This document shows, piece after piece, positions 24,751-32,222 of a stretch of DNA of 47,545 nucleotides. The DNA comes from Prochlorococcus sp. AG-402-A21 (GTDB lineage Bacteria; Cyanobacteriota; Cyanobacteriia; PCC-6307; Cyanobiaceae): positions 1-47,545 of the forward strand of contig QCHI01000011.1 in NCBI GenBank assembly GCA_003279655.1. The letters run 5' to 3'. The position numbers and the translations under genes were made by a program. The notes beneath the pieces are model-generated. The model did no database searches. It worked only from the letters and a program-made list of their open reading frames with translations, and was not told the DNA's origin. The first letter of the stretch is position 1, and every line of letters begins with the position of its first letter.

Positions 24751-24927
24751 TCAATTTTGAATAGGCTGACCTAATTCATCTCTCAATCTTCTAATTCGCT
24801 GCAATAGTTTCAATCTTCTGCTTCTCGCTGTAGCCGTAAGAAATATCCGCAAAGGGAAATAAATCAAAGTCATACTCCCAGCCAACCCTGCCATGAGAAT
24901 AAAAAATAGTGCCCCAGGATCGTTCAT
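24751..24927 (-). CDS. Small membrane protein, unknown (58 aa)
   Basis: ATG 24927 to stop at 24751 gives 58 residues: MNDPGALFFILMAGLAGSMT, then a hydrophobic helix through about residue 33. It is followed by a strongly basic tail (RSRRLKLLQRIRRLRDELGQ) that is probably cytosolic and helical. The base-third-position pattern and the sensible membrane-plus-basic-tail architecture argue for a real gene. I do not recognise a family. It fills the space between fabG (7 bp away, convergent) and groEL2 (divergent, 128 bp), so it explains most of an otherwise empty gap. Confidence 0.7.
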   Translation of the reverse strand: MNDPGALFFILMAGLAGSMTLIYFPLRIFLTATARSRRLKLLQRIRRLRDELGQPIQN

Positions 24928-24967
24928 ACGTTGACACTAACTACCTTCTGCAAAAATTGGGAATAAT

Positions 24968-24980
24968 TTGTAAATTACAA
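24968..24980. repeat. Perfect palindrome TTGTAA-A-TTACAA upstream of groEL2
   Basis: A 13-bp perfect dyad centred 82 bases before the groEL2 ATG. It could be a protein-binding site in the divergent spacer. The internal GTA-N3-TAC does not have the N8 spacing of an NtcA site. Confidence 0.35.
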
Positions 24981-24999
24981 TTCGGCTTTCCCCACTTAT

Positions 25000-25037
25000 T
25001 TAGCCTCCCCTAATGTGTGATTCCTGTGGGAGATTAA
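25000..25037 (+). promoter_or_regulatory. Imperfect dyad/hairpin in the groEL2 leader
   Basis: TTAGCCTCCC (25000-25009) and GGGAGATTAA (25028-25037) match at 8 of 10 positions as DNA, and 9 of 10 as RNA counting one G-U pair, with 18 bases between. It ends 18 bases before the groEL2 ATG. It superficially resembles a CIRCE operator (TTAGCACTC-N9-GAGTGCTAA) but has the wrong spacing. Confidence 0.35.
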
Positions 25038-25055
25038 GTTTAATTCAACTCAAAT

Positions 25056-26738
25056 ATGGCAAAGCTTCTAAGTTTTTCAGACGAATCTCGTGGTGCTCTC
25101 GAAAAAGGAGTAAACAATTTAGCAAATGCGCTAAAAGTCACAATTGGACCTAAAGGTAGAAATGTTGTTATAGAAAAAAAATTTGGAGCCCCAGATATCG
25201 TTAATGATGGAGTAACAATTGCTAAGGAGATAGATCTAGAAGATCCATTTGAAAACATAGGAGCAAAGCTCATTGAACAAGTTGCATCTAAAACGAAGGA
25301 AAAGGCTGGGGATGGAACAACTACTGCAACAGTTTTAGCTCAATTCATGGTTCAAGAAGGGTTGAGAAATACAGCAGCGGGAGCAAGCCCGATCGAATTA
25401 AGAAGGGGAATGGAAAAGGCTGTAGCTCAAATAGTTGATGATCTCAAGAAAAAAAGCAAATCAGTCAGTGGTGATGCTATTAAACAAGTTGCGACAGTAA
25501 GTGCTGGTGGAGACGAAGAGATAGGTTCAATGATTGCAGATGCAATAGACAAGGTCAGTTTTGATGGAGTGATAACAGTCGAGGAATCCAAATCTCTGGC
25601 TACTGAGCTAGATATCACTGAAGGGATGGCATTTGACAGAGGTTATAGCTCACCATATTTTGTTACTGATGAAGATCGATTGATTTGTGAATTTGAAAAT
25701 CCATCAATATTAATTACTGATAAAAAGATTTCATCCATTGCCGATCTAATTCCAGTTCTGGAAACTGTTCAAAAGAATGGAACACCATTAATAATTCTTG
25801 CTGAAGAAGTAGAGGGTGAAGCATTAGCAACATTAGTAGTAAATAAAAATCGTGGTGTTTTACAGGTAGCAGCAGTTAGAGCACCCTCTTTTGGGGAGAG
25901 AAGAAAAGCTGCTCTTGGAGATATTGCTGTACTAACTGGCGGCACATTAATAAGCGAAGACAAAGCCATGAGTCTAGAGAAAGTTCAAATTTCTGATCTA
26001 GGTCAAGCTAGAAGAGTGACAATTACAAAAGACACCACAACTATTGTCGCGAATGAGAATCAAAATACCGAACTATCTAATCGAATTGCCTCAATTAAGA
26101 GAGAACTTGACGAAACAGATTCTGAATATGACCAAGAAAAGTTAAACGAGAGAATTGCTAAACTCGCAGGCGGTGTAGCTGTAATTAAAGTTGGTGCTCC
26201 TACAGAAACTGAGTTAAAAAACAGGAAGCTCAGAATTGAGGATGCTCTTAATGCTACCCGTGCAGCTATTGAAGAAGGTATTGTTGCTGGTGGAGGAACT
26301 ACACTTCTAGAGCTAAGTGATGGGCTTGAAGATTTGTCTAAAAAGCTAGAAGGTGATCAAAGAACTGGCGTTGACATCATCAAAAGAGCATTGACTGCAC
26401 CAACAAAACAGATTGCTATAAACGCAGGATTTAATGGAGATGTTGTTGTTTCAGACATTAAGAGACTAGGCAAAGGCTTCAATGCACAAACTGGAGAGTA
26501 TGTGGATTTACTTGAAGCTGGAATTCTAGATGCTTCAAAAGTAATTAGGCTTGCTCTTCAAGATGCTGTTTCAATAGCCTCACTTCTAATAACAACTGAA
26601 GTTGTTATTGCTGACAAGCCTGAACCACCATCAGCACCAGGAGGCGAAGGTGGCGACCCAATGGGCGGAATGGGCGGAATGGGCGGAATGGGCGGAATGG
26701 GCGGAATGGGCGGAATGGGTATGCCTGGAATGATGTAA
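25056..26738 (+). CDS. groL2: 60 kDa chaperonin GroEL2
   Basis: 560 residues. ATP-dependent folding chamber subunit: [26 protein letters not shown], the nucleotide-site [13 protein letters not shown], and [21 protein letters not shown] are all diagnostic. The start [20 protein letters not shown] is that of the cyanobacterial second chaperonin; the first normally lies behind groES, and no groES is present here. The flexible C-terminal tail is a run of Met-Gly-Gly units encoded by six identical 9-bp repeats. A dyad in the leader may regulate it. GroEL2 paralogues in cyanobacteria are often stress-induced and less dependent on GroES; that is family knowledge, not seen here. Confidence 0.96.
   Translation: MAKLLSFSDESRGALEKGVNNLANALKVTIGPKGRNVVIEKKFGAPDIVNDGVTIAKEIDLEDPFENIGAKLIEQVASKTKEKAGDGTTTATVLAQFMVQEGLRNTAAGASPIELRRGMEKAVAQIVDDLKKKSKSVSGDAIKQVATVSAGGDEEIGSMIADAIDKVSFDGVITVEESKSLATELDITEGMAFDRGYSSPYFVTDEDRLICEFENPSILITDKKISSIADLIPVLETVQKNGTPLIILAEEVEGEALATLVVNKNRGVLQVAAVRAPSFGERRKAALGDIAVLTGGTLISEDKAMSLEKVQISDLGQARRVTITKDTTTIVANENQNTELSNRIASIKRELDETDSEYDQEKLNERIAKLAGGVAVIKVGAPTETELKNRKLRIEDALNATRAAIEEGIVAGGGTTLLELSDGLEDLSKKLEGDQRTGVDIIKRALTAPTKQIAINAGFNGDVVVSDIKRLGKGFNAQTGEYVDLLEAGILDASKVIRLALQDAVSIASLLITTEVVIADKPEPPSAPGGEGGDPMGGMGGMGGMGGMGGMGGMGMPGMM
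26661..26714 (+). repeat. Six perfect tandem copies of a 9-bp unit in groEL2
   Basis: ATGGGCGGA repeated six times without a mismatch, encoding (Met-Gly-Gly)6 in the C-terminal tail. The unit is two-thirds G+C in an A/T-rich genome. The lack of synonymous drift suggests recent slippage or gene conversion; the array is followed by a variant ATGGGTATG. Confidence 0.95.
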
Positions 26739-26804
26739 AACAGTAAAAAGATTTATATTATTAAGCTTAGGAAATAATAAATATAAATAACACCAATTTA
26801 GAGA

Positions 26805-27278
26805 TTACCTTTTTAACAACCACTTCTTTAAATAACTGTATTTCGGCTTAGGAGGTAAAGGAATTAGAGGTTCAACTTCAGGCCGAATTTTAATATCTTT
26901 AACTGTAGTTATAGTTTCTTTTTTATAATTTTCTTTTTCAACTATTTTATATGATTTATTTCCAAATGTTTCATCATTATGATCTTTAATTGAATCAGTC
27001 AAACTAGCTTTGATTTCTTTTTCTTGATTATCATGATCTTTTATAGAAATTGGTTTTTCACTCAGGATTAATTTTTCTTGTGAATTATCAATCTCTTTAT
27101 CATCTTTATTTGTGGTGTTTTGATTTAACTGTTGTAAATCTAAATTGTTCAATTCTTCCAAACTTTCTACTCCAAAACGATGTGCCCATTGAGATTTGAG
27201 GAGAGTGTATAAATCATTGTCATTAGCCTTTAGAGCTTCTATAATTTGTTTTTGAAGCTGATACTTTCGAGACTCCAA
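26805..27278 (-). CDS. Hypothetical protein with charged linker and basic C-terminal motif (157 aa)
   Basis: 157 residues, apparent TTG start at 27278. The N-terminal 45 residues look like a small helical domain (YQLQKQIIEALKANDNDLY, LLKSQWAHRFGVESLEEL). About 90 residues of Lys/Glu/Asp/Asn-rich low-complexity linker follow, then a Pro-rich, basic end (EPLIPLPPKPKYSYLKKWLL). Both ends look more constrained than the middle, as in an adaptor protein. No membrane span or signal is seen. I do not recognise it. It is downstream of, and on the same strand as, the ABC-2 exporter pair (29-bp gap), so co-transcription is likely. Confidence 0.6.
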   Translation of the reverse strand: MESRKYQLQKQIIEALKANDNDLYTLLKSQWAHRFGVESLEELNNLDLQQLNQNTTNKDDKEIDNSQEKLILSEKPISIKDHDNQEKEIKASLTDSIKDHNDETFGNKSYKIVEKENYKKETITTVKDIKIRPEVEPLIPLPPKPKYSYLKKWLLKR

Positions 27279-27307
27279 GATTCTTTAAAATCGCTAAATT
27301 AAGATTA

Positions 27308-28162
27308 TCAAGCAAGTTTGCGATTTAAAAGAGGTCTAATAAGAAAAAATAATGCAACTGTAAGAATAAGTAAGACTGCTAGACAAGAAAATCCATTTAC
27401 TTCTCCATAAGGAGCATTAATTAAAACTGCATTCAGATCGACAGAATTGCTATAAGCCATTCGTATAGGCTCAATCGCAAATGTTAATGGATTAATTGAT
27501 GCTATCCATCCAAGCCATTCAGGCATAAAAGATATTGGAGCCAGAGCTGTACTAGAAAAAAGGACCGGTAAATTAGCTATAAAGATAATTGCAATTAGTT
27601 CTATATGTCCTGGTAAAACAAATGCCAATCCAAGACTAAGACCTGTTATTGCGAAAACTAACAATAAGAGAGTTATTGCTATGAGAAAAAAACCTCCAAG
27701 ACTTGGCCAGCCATAACCCAAGAGAGCAGAAGTTGTCATTATTGCAAAACTCTGCAAAAGGCTAATAGAAGTTATATAGATTACTGAAGAAATTACGATT
27801 GAACTTCTACTACTCAATGGTGCAACTAATAGTCGATTAAGAAAACCAAATTCTCTATCAAACATCAAAGGGAGTCCAGCATTAAGAGCACCACTAAAAG
27901 CAGTAAAGACTATTAATCCTGCACCAAGAAATTCTCCATAACTACTGCCGCCAGGCAAAAAATCAATCGGCGCATTAGAGAATAACGCTGCAAAAAGGAA
28001 AAGCCATATCAAAGGTTGAAGAATTCCTGCAAATAGCGTTGAAGGTCGTCGAATTAATTGAATGAAAAGCCTCCAGGTTAAAGCAGAAGTTTCTTGAAAC
28101 ATTTCATTCAAATCATTTCTATGTTGCTTTTCCTTATGAAGTGATGGGTTAGTAGTAATCAT
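27308..28162 (-). CDS. ABC-2 type transporter permease
   Basis: 284 residues from ATG 28162; more upstream codons exist in frame but would run into the ATPase gene. Six hydrophobic segments in the ABC-2 pattern: an N-terminal amphipathic part (FQETSALTWRLFIQLIRRPS), LQPLIWLFLFAALF, the VFTAFSGALNAGLPLMFDRE segment before MFDREFGFLNRLLVAPLS, and the late LPVLFSSTALAPISFMPEWL. This is the membrane partner of the ATPase gene immediately upstream (31-bp gap). The substrate is unknown; DrrB-like proteins export lipids, drugs or polysaccharides. The pair sits behind ctaB, a common cyanobacterial arrangement. Confidence 0.9.
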   Translation of the reverse strand: MITTNPSLHKEKQHRNDLNEMFQETSALTWRLFIQLIRRPSTLFAGILQPLIWLFLFAALFSNAPIDFLPGGSSYGEFLGAGLIVFTAFSGALNAGLPLMFDREFGFLNRLLVAPLSSRSSIVISSVIYITSISLLQSFAIMTTSALLGYGWPSLGGFFLIAITLLLLVFAITGLSLGLAFVLPGHIELIAIIFIANLPVLFSSTALAPISFMPEWLGWIASINPLTFAIEPIRMAYSNSVDLNAVLINAPYGEVNGFSCLAVLLILTVALFFLIRPLLNRKLA

Positions 28163-28193
28163 GAGTTTAATAATTAAAAAGAAATAGAAGCAA

Positions 28194-29207
28194 TTAACGC
28201 ATTGATTTCTTATTCTCAAGCTTAAGATCCCTTTTACCGGCAAGTTCTAATTCAGCATCCATAAGAGTTTTGCCAGTCGCCTGCAAATAAACATCATCTA
28301 AACTTGGCCGACTATGAGAAAGTGAAAAGACTTCAAAATTTTCTTTTGAAAGATGACCGGACAAGTTTGATATAACATCATTACTTTGAACTAAAAAGTT
28401 TAGAGAGTAACCTTGCTTTTGATTCACCATTACGTTTGAAACACCATTAATATTTTTAATTAATTTCCTTACAGATTCAGCTTCTACTTCATCACTGAAC
28501 TCTCGAACTCTCAGTGTCACCCTGTCTCCACCAAGTTCTTTTTTTAAATCATCTGGTTTTCCACTAGCAATGACTTTCCCTTTATCAATAATAGCCATCT
28601 CATCTGCCAATTCATCTACTTCCTCGAGATAATGACTACTTAAAAGAATTGTAGTTTCATTGTTTCTAAGTTCCTTCAATAAACCCCAAATAACTGATCG
28701 GCTTTCTATATCCAACCCAACAGTAGGTTCATCAAGAATCAGCAATTCTGGTTCGTGTAACAATCCTGTAGCGATGTCGAGTCTTCTTTTCATACCTCCG
28801 GAAAAGGAACCACATCTTCTATCAATCCATTCATGCATATCAAGTCTCTGAATCATTTCTTCAATTCTCTTTTTCTTATGTTTTTTATCTAAATGATAAA
28901 GATCTCCTTGAAGCTGTAGCAACTCTCTACCTGTAAGTATTTTATCGATTGCGACGTCTTGGGCTACATAACCCAATCTTCGTCTAGTTTCTTTTTCCTC
29001 AAGCAAAACATTAAGTCCCCCGACTTCAACATGACCAGAATCAGGCGCAAGGAGAGTACAGATAATTCTAAGCGCAGTGCTTTTACCTGCCCCATTTGGG
29101 CCCAAGAACCCATACAAAGATCCTTTGGGTACTTTAAGATTAAGTCCATTTAGAGCCATAACTGGGCCATAAGACTTAAATAAATCTCTTAGTTGGATGA
29201 AAAACAT
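28194..29207 (-). CDS. ABC-2 exporter ATP-binding protein (DrrA/CcmA-like)
   Basis: 337 residues, ATG 29207. Walker A FLGPNGAGKSTALRI (about 33-47), Q-loop LGYVAQDVAI, signature FSGGMKRRLDIATGLL, Walker B LLILDEPTVGLD, and the switch His in LLSSHYLEEVDELAD are all intact. After the nucleotide-binding domain (about 1-215) there is the roughly 100-residue C-terminal extension typical of the daunorubicin-resistance type. It works with the permease encoded 31 bp downstream. ctaB ends about 100 bp upstream on the same strand. Substrate cannot be inferred. Confidence 0.93.
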   Translation of the reverse strand: MFFIQLRDLFKSYGPVMALNGLNLKVPKGSLYGFLGPNGAGKSTALRIICTLLAPDSGHVEVGGLNVLLEEKETRRRLGYVAQDVAIDKILTGRELLQLQGDLYHLDKKHKKKRIEEMIQRLDMHEWIDRRCGSFSGGMKRRLDIATGLLHEPELLILDEPTVGLDIESRSVIWGLLKELRNNETTILLSSHYLEEVDELADEMAIIDKGKVIASGKPDDLKKELGGDRVTLRVREFSDEVEAESVRKLIKNINGVSNVMVNQKQGYSLNFLVQSNDVISNLSGHLSKENFEVFSLSHSRPSLDDVYLQATGKTLMDAELELAGKRDLKLENKKSMR

Positions 29208-29308
29208 CTAGGAATAGATTGCCTAAAAAAATAAGCTGATATCTTCTAACAAATTCTAATTAATATTGGAGAGCAAGTTCATAAAGTTTTTATTTTTATT
29301 TTTTAGAT

Positions 29309-30304
29309 TTACGAAAATCCTATTGAGAAGTCTTTAATTAAAGCTATCAACTGATCATTAAAAACAATTGACACTTGTAATCTACTAATTACAAGCAAAA
29401 AACAAACTCCAAACATATAAAGAATAGACCAACGAAACAAACCCTTTGCATGATTTAAATCTTCTGGATTATCTCTTAACCTAGAAACCAATTGAAGAAG
29501 TCTTGAATTATAAGGTAGTAATAAAATTCCATATAAAAAACCTCCTTCAGGTAAAACAAAGCACCCTAAAAAACTTAAAAATACAGTTAGATATCCATAA
29601 ACAGATATAGCTTTAGCTGTAACAAAAGGTCCACTTACTGTTGGAAGCATAGGAATGCCAACCGATCGATAGTCCTCTTTCAACAAGATGGCCAAAGCCC
29701 AAAAATGTGCTGGGGTCCAAACCATAACCAAAGAAAATAACCACCAACCACCTAAGCCAATATGTCCTGCCGCTGCTGAAGCTCCTACAAGAGGTGGAAT
29801 TGCTCCAGCGACTCCTCCAAAAACTATATTTTGAGATGTTCTAGGTTTTAAGAAAGCTGTATAGAGGAGTACGTAACTACAAAGTCCTAAAAGAGTAAGC
29901 CCTGCAGCTAAACAATTAACTCCACTTACTAAAAGGGCTGAAGCAGCAAGTGTACAAGCAATTGCTCCAATAAAAACAGAAGATGGAGAAAGGCGACCAG
30001 AGGGCAATGCTCTATTACTGGTGCGTTTCATTCGCTTATCAAGATCTTGCTCCCACAAGCAATTAAGAGCTCCCGCCGCCGCCGCCGCAAGAGCTCCTCC
30101 ACCTAACGTACATGCCAATCTTGGAGAGGGTAATGGCCATTCCTCCGAAAGAGCCATTCCGCCAACAGTTGTAGCAAGTAAAAGAGGAATTAATCTTGGT
30201 TTGGCGACTTCTAACCAAGCTGGAAGTTTAATACGCTTTCTAGAAGGAACTATTTCCTCGCGATTAACAGGCTGTGTAATTAAATCTGATGTAGAGCTAA
30301 CCAT
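29309..30304 (-). CDS. ctaB: Protoheme IX farnesyltransferase (heme O synthase)
   Basis: 331 residues. A UbiA-fold membrane enzyme that attaches farnesyl to heme b to make heme O for the aa3 oxidase. [20 protein letters not shown] is the Asp-rich prenyl-diphosphate site (N-x3-E-x2-D-x3-R) with the Arg-rich continuation typical of Cta[21 protein letters not shown] with the following MLPTVSG is the second family signature. Nine helices expected. The start overlaps the ctaA stop by 8 bp, so the two are translationally coupled. A short GCC-repeat (five Ala) lies inside (30065-30097). Confidence 0.95.
   Translation of the reverse strand: MVSSTSDLITQPVNREEIVPSRKRIKLPAWLEVAKPRLIPLLLATTVGGMALSEEWPLPSPRLACTLGGGALAAAAAGALNCLWEQDLDKRMKRTSNRALPSGRLSPSSVFIGAIACTLAASALLVSGVNCLAAGLTLLGLCSYVLLYTAFLKPRTSQNIVFGGVAGAIPPLVGASAAAGHIGLGGWWLFSLVMVWTPAHFWALAILLKEDYRSVGIPMLPTVSGPFVTAKAISVYGYLTVFLSFLGCFVLPEGGFLYGILLLPYNSRLLQLVSRLRDNPEDLNHAKGLFRWSILYMFGVCFLLVISRLQVSIVFNDQLIALIKDFSIGFS
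30065..30097. repeat. Trinucleotide run flanked by direct repeats in ctaB
   Basis: AAGAGCTCC occurs at 30065-30073 and 30089-30097, enclosing about five CCG/GCC units. On the coding strand this gives Gly-Ala-Leu, five Ala, Gly-Ala-Leu. It could be a slippage site, but it remains in frame and sits within a membrane helix. Confidence 0.6.
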
Positions 30305-31223
30305 GACATGTCTCCAAGGTTGATTGAGTTATAAAAAGTGATTGGGAAGAGTCATCAACTCCTCTACCTTTAAAATTCAATGCTGATATTACGGCCACTA
30401 ATAAGCAGGCAATTAGTTGATGAGCAATAATAAGGCTAGGCTCACTCATTCTTAAATGAATAGAAAAAGCTCCTAATACGATTTGTGAGATGATCAAAAA
30501 AATAATCGTCAAAAGATAGGGCCATTGATTAACCAAAACATCTCTCTGTAAAGATGAAACAATTACAAATAAAATCACCAAAAAGCTCACTGGAATGGCA
30601 CTTGCACGATGAAGGCCTAAAAGATTGCAAGACTCTCCAAAATCTAAGCATCTTTGAGCTGCCCACGAGGTTGCTACCCGACTACCTAATAAAGACTGAG
30701 CTATTACTGTAAAAAGGGATAAAAGGCCAAAAGGTCTAAGCCAAGTTGGAAAAATTGATTTACCAGGATTAAGTAATTGTTGAGTCACACCACTCATAAT
30801 GGCAACAAGAGTTAATGCAACTACAAGGTGAGCCATTACGACTAAAGATGGCAATAATTGCAGTACTGTCAAAGCACCTAAAAATCCCTGAAAAGAAACC
30901 AAAAGAGTTAAGAATCCATAGATCCAAGGAAGCCATTTAGGTAAACTTTTTGCCCAGTACAAAGAAAAAGCAAATTGTGTAATTAAAACAATCCCTACGA
31001 AGAAAGCATCTAAGCGATGGAACCATTCCAAGAAGACTTGTAAATTCATTTGGCTACCAGGCAAAAAAGATCCGTAACAAAGGGGCCAGTCTGGGCAAGC
31101 AAGACCAGCTTCCATTACTCTGGTTGCCCCTCCGATCACAACAAGAGTGATAAGTGCAACTACTACGTGAGCAGCAAGCTGCCCCAATCTAAGGCGTGGC
31201 TTTGGTGGAGAAATAACTGGCAC
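30297..31223 (-). CDS. ctaA: Heme A synthase
   Basis: 308 residues from a GTG at 31223. It oxidises the methyl of heme O to the formyl of heme A. Expected features: [19 protein letters not shown] with the Cys pair, [12 protein letters not shown] (His ligand region), a mid-protein [13 protein letters not shown], a second Cys pair ([20 protein letters not shown]) and [14 protein letters not shown] near the end. The His residues in helices bind two hemes. Eight membrane helices. It overlaps ctaB by 8 bp, and is divergent from ctaCDE across 182 bp containing a long-range inverted repeat. Confidence 0.95.
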   Translation of the reverse strand: MPVISPPKPRLRLGQLAAHVVVALITLVVIGGATRVMEAGLACPDWPLCYGSFLPGSQMNLQVFLEWFHRLDAFFVGIVLITQFAFSLYWAKSLPKWLPWIYGFLTLLVSFQGFLGALTVLQLLPSLVVMAHLVVALTLVAIMSGVTQQLLNPGKSIFPTWLRPFGLLSLFTVIAQSLLGSRVATSWAAQRCLDFGESCNLLGLHRASAIPVSFLVILFVIVSSLQRDVLVNQWPYLLTIIFLIISQIVLGAFSIHLRMSEPSLIIAHQLIACLLVAVISALNFKGRGVDDSSQSLFITQSTLETCHG

Positions 31224-31246
31224 GTATGCAAAAATCCATCAAGATC

Positions 31247-31349
31247 ATTGTTAATTCAACGTAGCGATTACTTCGTATACGTCACCTGAATAAACGGACT
31301 GGAACATAAAGATTCTCTTTAAAAAAATTATTCATCTTGAATTAACAAT
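31247..31349. repeat. 13-bp perfect inverted repeat in the ctaA-ctaC divergent spacer
   Basis: ATTGTTAATTCAA (31247-31259) is the exact reverse complement of TTGAATTAACAAT (31337-31349), with 77 bases between. Each arm sits towards one of the two divergent operons, as expected for paired operator sites of a common regulator or for DNA looping. Confidence 0.5.
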
Positions 31350-31394
31350 TCATCGATACATTAATTACTTTTGCCCATAACCTGTAAATAGAAC

Positions 31395-31400
31395 AGGAGA
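31395..31400 (+). promoter_or_regulatory. Ribosome binding site deciding the ctaC TTG start
   Basis: AGGAGA, one of the best Shine-Dalgarno matches in the window, stands 5-6 bases before TTG 31406. No ATG or GTG is nearby in frame until well into the membrane helix, so it fixes the start. Confidence 0.75.
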
Positions 31401-31405
31401 TCTTC

Positions 31406-32218
31406 TTGCCGAAACTGTCGGCCATCTTAACTCTCACATCAAGTTTAATTCTTGGAGTAGCAGGAGTTTGGGTTGCATACAACGTCGATATGCTTCCCGT
31501 GAGTGCAAGCATGAATGCTCCTGTTTATGATGAGCTCTATCGAGTCCTATTCATTATTGGAATCATACTTTTCATAGGTATGACTGCTTTAGTAATTTAT
31601 AGTCTTTTTCAATTCCGTCGTAGGCCTGGAGAAACTGGTGATGGGATTGACTTGGAAGGTAATATATCTCTAGAAATTTTTTGGACAGCAGTACCTGCAA
31701 TCGTTGTTTTGTTTGTAGGTTTATATAGCTACGATATTTATGATCGAATGGGTGGAATGCAACCTTTAATGCATGATCATAGTGGGCAAATGGATAATCA
31801 AGCTGAGAGAGTTTGGGGGGGTATTGGTTCCGGGCCAATTGAGTCTTCATCTACAAACAATTCATCCTCATTACCAATTGAGTTAACTGCAATGCAATTT
31901 GCTTTTATTTTTCATTATCCAAAAGGAGATATTATTTCTGGTGAACTTCATGTTCCAGTTGGAAGGGAAGTTAGTTTAAAAATGGAATCTAAAGATGTAA
32001 TACATGCTTTTTGGGTGCCTCAATTCAGACTTAAACAAGATGTCATTCCAGGCCAACCAACCATTTTAAATTTCACTCCTACAAAAGCAGGTAATTTCCC
32101 AATTGTTTGCGCAGAATTGTGTGGTCCTTATCATGGCGGGATGAGATCAAACGTAATAGTTGATGAGCAAGAAGACTTTGATACTTGGTTAAAAGCAAAC
32201 TCTAAAGAATCAATATAA
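31406..32218 (+). CDS. ctaC: Cytochrome c oxidase subunit II
   Basis: 270 residues from TTG 31406. Three hydrophobic stretches (about 6-24, 46-68, 92-108) provide a signal-anchor and the two-helix hairpin. A lumen/periplasm-facing cupredoxin domain follows. The CuA site is intact: H200 (DVIHAFWVPQF), C235, E237, C239, H243 and M246 in CAELCGPYHGGM. An insertion rich in His, Met and Ser (about 119-156) precedes the CuA domain. It receives electrons from cytochrome c or plastocyanin in the terminal aa3-type oxidase. First gene of ctaCDE, with ctaD 4 bp downstream. Confidence 0.96.
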   Translation: MPKLSAILTLTSSLILGVAGVWVAYNVDMLPVSASMNAPVYDELYRVLFIIGIILFIGMTALVIYSLFQFRRRPGETGDGIDLEGNISLEIFWTAVPAIVVLFVGLYSYDIYDRMGGMQPLMHDHSGQMDNQAERVWGGIGSGPIESSSTNNSSSLPIELTAMQFAFIFHYPKGDIISGELHVPVGREVSLKMESKDVIHAFWVPQFRLKQDVIPGQPTILNFTPTKAGNFPIVCAELCGPYHGGMRSNVIVDEQEDFDTWLKANSKESI

Positions 32219-32222
32219 ATTC

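Noticed and set aside
24968-24980. NtcA binding site in the groEL2 spacer
   Set aside because: The palindrome has GTA-N3-TAC, whereas NtcA needs GTA-N8-TAC.
25000-25037. Canonical CIRCE operator for groEL2
   Set aside because: CIRCE has 9-base arms with a 9-base spacer; here the spacer is 18 and the inner arm bases differ, so only a CIRCE-like dyad is claimed.
26661-26714. CRISPR-like or mobile repeat array
   Set aside because: The 9-bp units are contiguous, in frame and code for the normal Gly/Met tail of a chaperonin; there are no spacers.
26739-26804. groEL2 terminator
   Set aside because: The A/T-rich near-repeat has a 4-base mismatch loop-out and no T-tract, too weak to call.
28163-28243. 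N-terminal extension of the ABC-2 permease
   Set aside because: It would overlap the ATPase gene and adds a non-family sequence; ATG 28162 gives the usual start.
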